Source: Ectobius pallidus (lineage: Eukaryota > Arthropoda > Insecta > Blattodea > Ectobiidae). Taken from it: a stretch of DNA of 64,000 nt. The stretch lies in NCBI GenBank assembly GCA_964059195.1, contig CAXKWD010000003.1, positions 193,836,174-193,900,173 on the forward strand, given 5' to 3'. Within the stretch, counting starts at the first letter, position 1. Every line of letters starts with the position of its first letter. The notes beneath the pieces are model-generated. The model was given only the letters and a program-made list of their open reading frames with translations. It made no database searches and was not told where the DNA came from. The position numbers and the translations under genes are program-made. Positions 23,360 through 33,347 of this stretch are shown piece by piece.

Positions 23360-26137
23360 GGAGAAGAACAAAACGCTTCCCATTTGAAAAGTGGTGTAGG
23401 TATTTATATGTTGGCTGTATTTCGAGGTGTTCTCCTGCGCAGAAAATGTCTCTGTCGAGGTTTCCTAACTTCCCTCCATTCCTGAATACCATTGCCTTGG
23501 TTTTGTCTTTGTTTATGTACAAGCTGTTTTGATTCGCCCATGATGCGAGGTTGTCCAGTGCTTCTTGTAAGTGTTCGCGGTACTTAGATGCTATTACCAT
23601 ATCATCTGCGTAGAGATATATACTTATGTTTTCATTATTTTTTTTCGCTTCTTTCACTACGTCCCATGTTGCAATGTTGAAAAGGAGAGGGCTGATGGGA
23701 TCTCCCTGAAGAACTCCGTTCCACTGTGCTATCTCTTCTGATGTCTTTATGTTATCGTTCACGGTAATGTAATTTTCTGCTAGGATGTTCTGTATTGTTA
23801 ATGCAATCGGATGGTCTTGCCCAATGAGTGCCTTTAGTTTTCTCACTATAGTGCTCCTGTCTAGTATAGTGCTTTACTATAATCAACGAATACCGTGAAT
23901 AGCTTCCCTCCTTTTTCTCTATTTGCTTCCATAATATCGTCCATGAGATTCTTTACTGCATGTAATGTGCTTCTGCACTTGCGAAATCCAAATTGCTCTT
24001 CGGGGAGTTTATGATCCACCATTTTTTATAATTTCTTTGTTAGAATAGATGTGAAAATTTTGATGGTTGTATTTTCCAGGGCTATTCCTCTGTATGAATC
24101 TGTTTTACTGGCATCTCCTTTGCCTTTGTATAGTACTTTTAATGTAGACCTCTTCCATGTTTCTGGTATTTTTTGCAGCTTTATGCCGGTATTGAATAGT
24201 GCGGTCCATGTTTGTAATAGCCATGGCAGCGCTGCTTTCAGGTGTTCATAGAAAACTTGGTCTGGGCCGGCTGCTTTGTTGTTTTTTGTTTTTGTTATGA
24301 CATCTGCTACCTCTGAGGCGGAGATTATTTCTTCTACTGCAGTAGTTATAGGGTTTGATTCATCTGGTCTGGTGTCTCTGTGTTGCAGCACTTTGGTAAA
24401 GTGTTTTGTCCATGTTTCCATTTCAATTTCTTGCTGTAGTGTTGGCTGCCTTGGCTGGCAGGCATGATACGGGTTTTCTTGCGCTTCTTCTGCCATCTTC
24501 TGTGCTTTTTCTATGAAGGTTTTCTTTTTGTACTCTATAAGTGCTTTGTACTCTTTTCTTGTATTGTTGTATGTTATGAGATCTCTTTGCTCGTTTGTGC
24601 TTCTTGCTGCTATTACGTCTTTCACTACCTCTTCCCTCTTTTTGTAACAGTCTTTATCAAACCATATCTTAGCTCTTCTCTCGTTTTTTGGCTTTGTGAT
24701 GGTTGCATTCTGTAAAATATCAATTGAATTAGCTGCTTCGTTTATGTGTCCCTCGGCTATTAGTTGTTCACATTCCCTGATCCTGCCTTGTTTCTTTTCG
24801 ATAATCTTCTCATCTATTTTCCTTGTTGTTATGGTTTTCCTTTCTTCATTTTCTTCTATATCTTTCCCTTGTATCTCAAGTGTTGTCCTTACTGGTAGAT
24901 GTTTCCTTATAGGATTTTCGGTTGCTATTTCTTGTTTCATTAATTTTACTTTGTTGTTTGTTAGCACGAGATCTATTGTTGAGGTACCATTTTGTGCAAT
25001 GTAGGTATGATTTTGGGGGTTGATGGTCACTTGGAAGCCCTCCTGCTCCAGGTATTCCAAGACTCTCCTCGACTTGGGGCTATATTTATCAATCCTGCAA
25101 TTCATGTCTCCTGCGATAATTATTGCTTTGCCATTTTTTTCTTTCTGCAAAGCTTCGTTGATACTGTCAATGATCTCTGGAGAGGTGGTTTCTGGCTGAA
25201 AATATGCAGCGAGGATAATGGCTGCCTTTGTTGTAACCATCATTGTGTTGGCAGTCCTATGGATTACCTTTGCTGACGCTAGGTTTGGCTTGATATGTAT
25301 CGTTATCCCTCCGCTTGGTCTGCCGAATTGGCCTTGTGTTGCTAATGAGTGATATGAGTAATACTGTGTTTTTCCCATGGGCTCTGTCAGAAATGTCTCT
25401 GTCAGTATTATTATATCTTCTTGTATGTAGTCGGCACCTGTTTTGTTGTTTCTTGCTTTTGCCCCCTCTATGTTCCATAGGTATAACTTTATACCAGTAC
25501 TGTCTTTTGTAGTGTCTTTCTGAGGGTCTTAGAAGCGTGCGCTTTCCCTTGGGGATCTGCGAAATCGATATTTTCTCACAAGCACTCCAGCGGGCCAGCT
25601 GTCTGTTTTTTCCACTTTCTCTAGTTCATGCAGTGGTATGCCGACTTTAAAGGCATTAAAGCGTCCGTTAGCTTGTAACTGTTCGCACTCCGCTATTGAG
25701 ATGCCTTTTTTCTTCAGGTGTACCTCTATTTTTTCTTTTGTTGTTTCTTTGTTGCATTTGCCCAGATATAACCATGCGTATCGTACTCCCGCTTGGAAGT
25801 CGGAATCTGATCCTGTTCCTATGATTTTGGTATTATCCCTTCTTCTGTGTCGTCGTTCTGTGTAGATCTGCCATTCCTCTTGTTGTTCGTACTGGTCTTC
25901 ATTTCCTGTTTCAGAGAAGCTGTTGTCTGGGCGTTGGTTTTGTCTTCTGTCGTGTTCCTGTCTTTCTCTCCAGTTCATCCTATGGTTTTGTCTTCTATCA
26001 TATTCCTGCCCTTCTTTCCAGTTCGTCGTTTGGTTTTCTTCCTGTGGCGATTTTTCATCTTCTTGACCTGTTTCTGCATTATTTGTGTTCAATTGTAGGT
26101 TTTCTGTGTTTGTGTTTGCTTGTTGGTGTTCTGCTTT
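23360..26137 (-). pseudogene. Antisense LINE: ORF1 3' part, APE endonuclease and RT
   Basis: Read on the minus strand. 26137-25529 is the second half of ORF1, Gln/Asn/Arg-rich and ending in YRFRRSPRESARF. From about 25500 the endonuclease starts LWNIEGAKARNNKTG and includes IAGDMNCRIDKY and STIDLVLTNNKV, while the SDH box is altered to KHLPVR. The RT follows with KVLYKGKGDASKTDSYRGI, a stop near 24026, EEQFGFRKCRSTLHAVKN, a frameshift near 23860, VLQGDPISPLLFN and YLYADDMVIAS. Homology fades at about 23390 after PTYKYL, so the 3' end is missing, which is unusual for a LINE and implies a later deletion. The ORF1 is split by the LINE at 26149-29125. Confidence 0.85.
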
Positions 26138-26148
26138 ACCTGTTTGTT

Positions 26149-29125
26149 GGACCTTGAATATAGGAGGCGCAGAGTAAGACATCTCCTTAACAAGGCTAAA
26201 AGAATTAGAGACTGGAGGGAATATCATATAGCCCTCACTGAATACAATAAAAGCATACGTAAGGCCAAAAGATCTTCTTGGCAAGCCTACTGTCAGGACA
26301 TATCTAGCCTGTCAGAGGCAGCCAGATTACAAAGAGCACTGGCCCACGGTATAGTCAATCCCGTAGGAACAATATGTAAGCCTACAGGTGGTTTCACATG
26401 CTCGGCCGAAGAAACACTCAAAGTACTCTTTGAGGCACACTTCCCCGAATGCTTACATGATGATGACAAGACATGTGAATTCCTAGGACACTGTGAAAAC
26501 TCTAGACCAAGAGCATCACAGGAAGAATGGGAACTGGCACGTCAAGTGGTCACAACACACAGCGTCAAATGGGCAATAAATAAATTCAGCCCATTCAAGT
26601 CGCCAGGTGGAGACGGCATCTTTCCTGCATTACTGCAGAAAGGACCTGACTCACTTTACATTCTTCTGTGTAACCTCTTTAGAGCCAGTATAGCTTTTAG
26701 CTATATTCCTCAGGCCTGGAGAGTTACCAGAGTAGTATTTATTCCTAAGCCCGGGCGAAATAAATACACAGAGGCTAAGGCTTTTCGACCAATCAGTCTT
26801 TCATCATTCCTTCTGAAGGCTTTGGAAAGACTGGTCGAAAGATACATTCGAAGAAGAGTACTATCAGATACTCCTCTTCATAGAAACCAACATGCCTACC
26901 AGCCATCCAAGTCTTGCTTAACGGCGTTACACAGCCTAGTTAGCAGACTGGAGGATTCCATGGCATGGAAGGAAATAGCCCTAGGGGCCTTCCTAGACAT
27001 AGAGGGAGCCTTCGATAACACCTCCTATGACTCTATGATCATGGCTGCTCAAAAGTATGGAGTCAATGACACTCTTTGTAGTTGGATAAACTCCATGCTC
27101 AGGAGCAGGAAAATTACAGCTAGCCTTCTTGGGGCTACAATGGGAATTGTCGCCACGAGGGGATGCCCACAGGGGGGGGTTCTCTCTCCCCTATTGTGGA
27201 GTCTCGTGGTGGATGATCTTCTCAAAGAAATGACCCAGGAAGGATATTACATACAAAGCTATGCAGATGACATAGCACTTGTTGTCTTTGGGAAATTTTC
27301 CAATACAGTCTCAGACATGATGAATCGTGGTCTGAGGAAAATTCACAACTGGTGCAAGCAGGAAGGCCTGTCTATTAATCCTAGCAAAACAGTTGTAGTC
27401 CCTTTTTCAAACAGGAGGAACTTGAAGGACCTGGGTAAACTTAAACTAGGCAATTCAATCCTGGAATACTCCGAATCAGTTAAATACCTAGGCCTTGTAC
27501 TAGATAAGAAACTGACTTGGAATAACCATATCGAAAATACCATTCGTAGAGCTAGATGGTCACTTGTGACCATCAAACGCACTATTGGAACAACCTGGGG
27601 CCTAAAACCTTGCATAAGCCATTGGCTATATGTTGCAATGGTCAGGTGCCAGATATCTTATGGTGCCATCGTTTGGTGGCGCAAAACATTACAAATAACT
27701 GTAGCAGGGAAATTTACCAAGCTACAGAGACTAGCATGTCTGTGTATCACGGGGGCTTTCAGAAGTACTCCTTCCATTGCATTGGAGACTCTGTTGAACC
27801 TCCCACCCATGGACATTTACTTACAAGCGGAGGCCAGGCTCACTGCCCATCGCTTAGTGCAAACAGGGAACTGGAGGAACAGCAGCTCAGCAACTGCCCA
27901 TACCTCCATATTAAGCTTCCTGGACATTACAGAGTTGAATATGAGGTCAGATCTCATGAATACTCAACACTGCTCCTTTCCTCCTTTCAAGACCACTCTT
28001 GGTTCTCGAAATGACTGGAGTGGAGGAATTACACCTGATAGAGGACGGGACCAACTTGTGTGGTTCACGGATGGATCCCGCATAGGGGATCAATCAGGTG
28101 CAGGTATATTTAGCCTATCTCCAAGGACAAACGTCAGTATAAGCCTTGGAAAATACTGTACAGTTTTTCAAGCAGAAATAATTGCTATCTTGAGCTGTGC
28201 ACTCAGAGGAATTGAGAGAGGCTACCGTGGTAAGCGAATTCTCATCCTCACAGATAGCCAGAGTGCTTTAAAGGCGCTCTCCTCAGACCAGGTAAAATCA
28301 AAACTGGTATGGGAATGTCTGAATTCCCTCACTGCCCTTTCATCCCGCAATAGTCTTGAACTAAGATGGGTGCCTGGGCATCAGGGAATTCTAGGAAATG
28401 AAAAAGCAGATCAACTGGCAAAAAAGGGTGCACAGATACCCTTTGTCGGCCCTGAACCCGTGGTAGGAATCAGTACAAATACTGCTAAAACCTCGGTTAA
28501 AACATGGACCAGGGAAAGACACCAACTTAGGTGGCAAACCTATCCAGGACAAAGACAGGCCAGGAAACTGGTCCTGGGTCCAAGCAACACTATCTCCTCA
28601 TCTATCCTAAAATTGGACAGAAGAGGAATAAGGAAAGTGGTTGCGTTAATATCTGAGCATGGTCACTTCAGAAAACATTTACGCAAAGTGGGACTCTATG
28701 AGGATGATCCCATCTGCAGACTATGCAAACAGGATGAAGAGACGGCCTCACACATCCTGTTTGACTGCCCAGCCCTGGCAAGAAAGAGGTTCACTCTCTC
28801 TATATCCAGGGAAGACCTAGGGAATGAAAAGGACATTGGAACCAAAATACTACACCTTGTCCAAGGAACAGATTTTGGGAAACAATGAGATCTTCTCCCC
28901 CAATGGGACGAGGTACAAAGCATAAGCAAGCAGGAGGAAGGAGTTATCCAATACCCTGCCTGACTGCACTACCCTGGCAAATATCCAGGGAAGACTTTGG
29001 GGAAGGAAGCCAACAAGAGCTTCTCTACCAAAAGGGGCAGCACAATAAGCCTTTTAGGCTGACGTGCGGGAGGTCTCTAAACTCTCTTTAAGCCCCCCGC
29101 TATCTAATCAAATCTAATCTAATCT
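26149..29125 (+). mobile_element. 5'-truncated LINE with RT and RNase H, 11-bp target duplication
   Basis: ACCTGTTTGTT is present at 26138-26148 and 29126-29136, an exact 11-bp duplication. The 3' end is a short tandem of ATCTA/ATCAAATCTA units, a typical simple-repeat LINE tail. The element lacks an endonuclease, so it is 5'-truncated. It cut ORF1 of an antisense LINE, whose protein rejoins as KPEEQTG-KAEHQQ once the insert is removed. Confidence 0.93.
26150..28888 (+). CDS. RT-RNase H polyprotein of the I/R1-like LINE, open frame
   Basis: About 912 codons remain open. The order is: an Arg/Lys-rich linker; RT with FSPFKSPGGDGIFPA, FIPKPGRNKYTEAKAFRPIS, GAFLDIEGAFDNTS, GCPQGGVLSPLLW and the catalytic YADDIALV; a thumb with KYLGLVLDKKLTW; RNase H with WFTDGSRIG (Asp), FQAEIIAIL (Glu), ILTDSQSAL (Asp) and PGHQGILGNEKADQLAK (His and Asp); and a C-terminal zinc knuckle CRLCKQDEETASHILFDC. 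The combination of RT, RNase H and C-terminal CCHC fits the I/R1-related LINE groups. The frame also runs upstream into flanking DNA as far as 26120, so the first residues of that longer frame are not part of the element. An intact frame and exact target duplication indicate a fairly recent insertion, but without endonuclease it is not autonomous. Confidence 0.9.
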   Translation, partial: DLEYRRRRVRHLLNKAKRIRDWREYHIALTEYNKSIRKAKRSSWQAYCQDISSLSEAARLQRALAHGIVNPVGTICKPTGGFTCSAEETLKVLFEAHFPECLHDDDKTCEFLGHCENSRPRASQEEWELARQVVTTHSVKWAINKFSPFKSPGGDGIFPALLQKGPDSLYILLCNLFRASIAFSYIPQAWRVTRVVFIPKPGRNKYTEAKAFRPISLSSFLLKALERLVERYIRRRVLSDTPLHRNQHAYQPSKSCLTALHSLVSRLEDSMAWKEIALGAFLDIEGAFDNTSYDSMIMAAQKYGVNDTLCSWINSMLRSRKITASLLGATMGIVATRGCPQGGVLSPLLWSLVVDDLLKEMTQEGYYIQSYADDIALVVFGKFSNTVSDMMNRGLRKIHNWCKQEGLSINPSKTVVVPFSNRRNLKDLGKLKLGNSILEYSESVKYLGLVLDKKLTWNNHIENTIRRARWSLVTIKRTIGTTWGLKPCISHWLYVAMVRCQISYGAIVWWRKTLQITVAGKFTKLQRLACLCITGAFRSTPSIALETLLNLPPMDIYLQAEARLTAHRLVQTGNWRNSSSATAHTSILSFLDITELNMRSDLMNTQHCSFPPFKTTLGSRNDWSGGITPDRGRDQLVWFTDGSRIGDQSGAGIFSLSPRTNVSISLGKYCTVFQAEIIAILSCALRGIERGYRGKRILILTDSQSALKALSSDQVKSKLVWECLNSLTALSSRNSLELRWVPGHQGILGNEKADQLAKKGAQIPFVGPEPVVGISTNTAKTSVKTWTRERHQLRWQTYPGQRQARKLVLGPSNTISSSILKLDRRGIRKVVALISEHGHFRKHLRKVGLYEDDPICRLCKQDEETASHILFDCPALARKRFTLSISREDLGNEKDIGTKILHLVQGTDFGKQ

Positions 29126-29571
29126 ACCTGTTTGTTCCTCAGGCTTCCTTTTCTCGATTTTCTTCGGGCTAGGTATATCTGTGTGTCCTGTTCTGTTGCT
29201 CTTCTTTCCTTTTGTTTGTGCTCGGCTCTCTGTTATATATCTTTCTGTTTCTCTTGAAGCAACTGCTTGGACTACTGTGTCCTCTACTATTGACTTTAGG
29301 TCATTTTTTAAGAACTCCATAATTGTATCTATCTTCTCCGTTAGTTGCCTGATTTTGTCACTTGCCTTGTGCACTCTTCACATAGCCATGTGAGTTTGCA
29401 TTTTACTCTTTTCATAATGTCAAACTCTCCTTGAGTTATGCCAGTGCATTCTTTATGGTACCATAGAGAGCAGTTTCCCTCGCATTGAATCGCTGTTGCG
29501 TCTTCTGTGAATTCCTGTTTGCAGGATCCACATGTTTGATCTTTATTTACTTCGTCTTTTTTTGTTATCAT
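29126..29571 (-). pseudogene. Antisense LINE ORF1 5' part with PHD-type zinc finger
   Basis: The frame starts MITKKDEVNKDQTCGSC. Cys/His spacing (CGSCKQEF, AIQCEGNC, WYHKEC, WLCEEC) matches a C4HC3 PHD finger, common in ORF1 of CR1/L2-like LINEs. After a one-base frameshift near 29370 a helical KASDKIRQLTEKIDTIMEFL coiled-coil-like part follows. It ends at KPEEQTG, where the LINE at 26149-29125 was inserted, and the rest of ORF1 resumes at 26137. Confidence 0.82.
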
Positions 29572-29574
29572 GTT

Positions 29575-29895
29575 GGCTGATTTGGCCGCGAGCTTCCTTT
29601 CCTCTATTACTTCCCTTGCTATTTACTTCTGCAAATTTCTTCACGTTCGCTCCTAATTTACGTTCTTTTTGCAAATCCGTCCCGCGTCCTTTCACTTGTA
29701 ACCGTTAGCCGGTTAACTCTCTTGAAAGCTGTTATTATTTACACTTGTTGAAACTAATATTTCCACCTGAACTTTTTAACTATGTCTTTCAGTTTTTGCA
29801 CCGAATTCTTCTCTCCAATATTTAATTCCGCATTAAATATAAACTTTCTATTACGCTACTTTCGCGCACACACAGCCTTCACCGGAACCGGAAAC
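29575..29895. other. Probable 5' untranslated part of the antisense LINE
   Basis: This lies directly upstream of the PHD-finger ORF1 start on the minus strand and has no frame of its own. The 5' end of that LINE could not be fixed. Confidence 0.35.
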
Positions 29896-29908
29896 TCTTA
29901 TCTGGGTG

Positions 29909-30143
29909 TATGTGCTTAAGCTTTCACGGCCGGCGTTTACTGAGTTTACAACTTCCGGGCTGTGTGGCCGTGGTCTATGAGTGTCTAGTGCTGACGTTTT
30001 GCCGCGAGCTGCGTCGGGCAGTTGACAGCCGACCATCCAGCTAGACACATCGCTCTGAAGATGCCCGACGCAGCTCGCGGCAAAACGTCAGTCACTAGAC
30101 ACTCATAGACCACGGCCACACAGCCCGGAAGTTGTAAACTCAG
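29909..30143. mobile_element. Small palindromic retroposed unit with 13-bp target duplication (Penelope-like?)
   Basis: TCTTATCTGGGTG occurs at 29896-29908 and again at 30144-30156. Between them, arms of about 85 bp are inverted copies of each other: CTGAGTTTACAACTTCCGGG in the left arm and its complement in the right. They surround a loop of about 40 bp. The arms end near the loop in ACGTTTTGCCGCGAGCTGCG. Long (10-15 bp) target duplications and inverted terminal copies are known for Penelope-like elements, but no protein is encoded. It landed on the left end of the DNA element at 30152. Confidence 0.75.
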
Positions 30144-30151
30144 TCTTATCT

Positions 30152-31414
30152 GGGTGATTCTTCAAATACGGGAAAATTTGTGTTCGGGAGTGATATTTCC
30201 CTTCAAATTCAACTTTTAAAAAAAATTAAAATAAAAGTTTGTTTCTACTACTTCCATACTACAACTATCACTTTGGAATGTCACTAACTTTAAATTCTGA
30301 TATTCCAAAATCAAATTTAATTCAATGAAATGTCATCCACATGCCCTGTCCCATACCCCGGTTTTGTATATTCTAATGCATTTTTCCACAAAACAAAATG
30401 TTATTTCCTTTTCAACTTTTTTCCTGCCAATGAGTATGAATGTGTGAAGAATATCAACCCCAAAAAAATAAAATGAAATAAAATTGTCACCCAACCTAAT
30501 GAACATAAAGAATGTCCCAAGGGTTTTTGGTCATCCACATGGCTGAAAAGAACAGAATTTTTTCTGCAAAAATGAGAAATTTGTATAACTGGCAACAGTG
30601 TTAGAAAGCCAACAGGGCAGCTTGTGGTTGAATTGTAAGGTTGAATTTTGGTTGCTTACAAACAGTTTGGGATTAACAAAGGATTTTGCATCATTTTCAA
30701 GGAAAGCGTTTTTATTCCCCGTCATTGACACGACTTCTAGAAAGTAGGCAGAAAGTGAATATTAATTAATTTTGATTATGCACTATGATAAACCTTCCAA
30801 TTCAAAGTACCTGACTGAAGTTGAGCCTACAGAGGTTTAGAAATGGCTTGCTGAGACCACTTAAACTCCTTTTTTGTCATCCACATGCCTGATTTTTGCG
30901 TCATCCACATGCCTCATGAAGGGGTATGTGGATGACTCTCAAGTCATGTAGATGATAAATGTAGGGTACTATTGTGTCTGTGACCTGCACTTAAAATCTT
31001 AAAACTGATTAAGTGAATTTCTGCTTGATCCCCCCCCCCCCAAACCATAAAAACGCAGTCTAGTTAAAATGACATTAATCCTGGAGTATGCACACAAATT
31101 TGCAAATTTGGTGCAAAATCAACTGAAGCACACTGATAAAAATATAAAACCACATAAAGAAAAGCATATTGTTGCCAAAGTTAGTCATTAATGTGGCCTT
31201 CTGCCACCCACATATACACGAATGTCATAGACATGGCTTTAAAAAAAATTTAAAATTTTAAAAAATAAAAATATAAACATTTAAGCTCTGCTGGTGTCAT
31301 ATTATAATTAAGTAACCCCTGAAGTATTTTAGTAATTTTTTTGAGATTTTTTAAAGAAAATAAAAAAATTGTATTTTACACACTCCAAATTTTCCCGTAT
31401 TTGAAGAATCACAC
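30152..31414. mobile_element. GGGT-ended DNA transposon, non-autonomous, 4-bp target duplication
   Basis: The left end is GGGTGATTCTTCAAATACGG and the right end, read inward, GTGTGATTCTTCAAATACGG. ATCT flanks both sides (30148-30151 and 31415-31418). No transposase is encoded. The 1263-bp body holds four direct copies of (G)TCATCCACATG (about 30332, 30530, 30876, 30900) and an inverted one at about 30925. The last 150 bp recur at 43805-43955. Confidence 0.8.
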
Positions 31415-31429
31415 ATCTAACACCTTTTT

Positions 31430-31744
31430 TATCTAAATAAGATTTGGTGAACATCTGCACATCAATCATACCTAAAGGGAAACCCAATCCCCACACTTAA
31501 TAATAGCCTTGACGAGACACTGTTCTTCAATGCTGAATAATGCAGTTTGGCCTCCTGGATTACAAGGATGCCTACCACAGAATTTGTTGTGGAGTGGGCC
31601 ATAAGGTATTTTGTAATCTTCTGAAGCTTTTTTAATAGATGATGTATTATCACATATCTTTTTTAAGGGCTTCCTCCAGATCTTCTTTACTGCAGTTTTT
31701 TTATAATTCCTACATACTGGATTTGATTTGTATGTACGCCCCAA
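31430..31744 (-). pseudogene. pogo/Tigger-like transposase, N-terminal helix-turn-helix fragment
   Basis: A frame of about 90 codons starts MGRTYKSNPVCRNYKKT. ASEDYKIPYGPLHNKF and then a Gly/Pro-rich stretch with IEEQCLVKAIIKCGDW follow. This is the layout of a psq/CENP-B-type HTH at the start of pogo-family transposases. A frameshift follows GDW, after which GFPLGMIDVQMFTKSYLD continues in another frame to about 31430. The catalytic DDE part is absent. Confidence 0.68.
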
Positions 31745-31799
31745 CTTTCTTCACATTACAATAGGAGCCCACGTTACCATACACTAGAATAACTTTTCT

Positions 31800-32285
31800 C
31801 TACCCTAACTGAAAGAAGAAATATAATACTAGCATGAAAACTAATTTTATTGCTGCAAGTTTTCGTTATCAAAGGCACCCCAAAAATGGTATCAAAGTGA
31901 CCCCAAAGGAAGAAATAATCTATAAATAACCCAGTTTATTTCCAAATGTGATTTAATTTATGCAGAATTAATGAGAAAGGGATTTCCTTAAACATGTAAA
32001 CACTAAAATCTTATTAAGGTTATACGCTTTTGCTGGGGTTCCAGAAGTTTGAGTACTGTACTAATCATTTTTAACAAGAATGCAACATTCCAAACAACAA
32101 GAGTTTCCTTTCAAATTGAACACACTTTAGAGCAACAAAATACATAATATAAAACTAGAATGATCAGGGATGCCGATAGGGATCTAAAAAATTTCTAACT
32201 GGCGTTTTAAACTTCTCCACAGCCATTCAAATAGTTTTATTATACACCTATCAAAGTCACCTCATGAAATCAAAGTCACCCCCGT
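31800..32285. other. Remainder of the pogo-like element, non-coding
   Basis: The words ATCAAAGTCACC and TATCAAAGTGACCCC recur several times in both orientations (about 31875-31900 and 32255-32282). They may be terminal or subterminal motifs of the element carrying the HTH fragment. Its exact ends could not be set. Confidence 0.35.
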
Positions 32286-32407
32286 TGACAGCATCTGTTT
32301 TTTGTCCTAAATTGTATAAAATGGGTCTTATCAGTATTAAGTGTCATTTTATTAGCTAGAAACCACGTGTTTAACTCGTGAAAAGCCTTTGTAACTATTC
32401 TCGATAA

Positions 32408-33347
32408 GGGTCAATCCATATGAAATCATCCAATAATAAAATAATTTGTTGCTGACCTATTTAATTTTATTTTTAAGTATATATTTGCTGTTTCTATGTG
32501 TATCTGGGAGTACAAAACAATTTTTTTCACATTTTTATCACTAACGCTTCGGCAACTAGTGGCCATTTTGCTTAGAAGGATCTGGCATTTTCTGGCATAT
32601 ATTATTTTTGACAATTTTTATTGTATTTTAACACTGTTATTCGCTCATTTGACAGTGTTATTTTTTAGCATTTTCTTTATTAAAAATAAAATACTTCTGG
32701 TCAGAACACAGTGATGAAATTTTATATGTTGATTACTAGGCACTAGAAGAATATTTTGAGAAAATTTCAGATTTTTCTGTTCAGTCCCATTTGAGATATT
32801 TCAATTTGAAAATCAACAATTCTACAAAATCTCGATATTTGAAGACTCATAAAACCTAAAGGATTTACATAAATGATCTCAAATTTTACTAGCATCTAGT
32901 GATCTACTATATCTTTGTGGGGGGAAAATATGAAACATGTGTTTTCATCCCTTCTATGAAAAAATGTTTTATAAAGTTGTTAACTTAATTTTTTCTAATC
33001 GGAACTGCATTTTCTAATAAAGTTTTAGATTATTTCCTTAAGACCTAACAAATTTTTGGTCATAACATGAATTGTAGAATTTTTCTTGTAGATTAAGATG
33101 GTTTTTACTTCAAGTTGATATCTTCATAAATAAAATAGTTATTCAACTTACCACTAACCTTTGAAAATGCCAAAAATGCCAAATCCTTCTAAGCAAAATG
33201 GCCACTAGTTGCCAAAGCGTTAGTGATAAAAATGTGAACAAAATTGTTTTGTACTCCCAGATACACATAGAAACAGAAAATATATACTTAAAAATAAAAT
33301 AAAATATGTCAGCAACACCCATTGGATGATTTCATATGGATTGACCC
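32408..33347. mobile_element. GGGT-ended DNA transposon with long inverted repeats, 4-bp target duplication
   Basis: Both ends start GGGTCAATCCATATGAAATC inward. The inverted repeats extend about 190 bp, including AGATACACATAGAAACAG and the TGGCCACTAGTTGCC region. ATAA flanks both sides (32404-32407, 33348-33351). It sits in a LINE reverse transcriptase, and excising it with one ATAA restores the reading frame, which fixes the boundaries. No protein is encoded. Confidence 0.9.

Noticed and set aside
24464..25276. Several plus-strand hydrophobic frames that look like membrane proteins
   Set aside because: They are antisense to the endonuclease and RT of a minus-strand LINE, and their hydrophobicity comes from reading its Lys/Asn-rich codons on the other strand.
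26120..26149. First ten residues of the long RT-RNase H frame as the true protein start
   Set aside because: They lie in the flanking antisense LINE and in the target duplication. The element begins at 26149.
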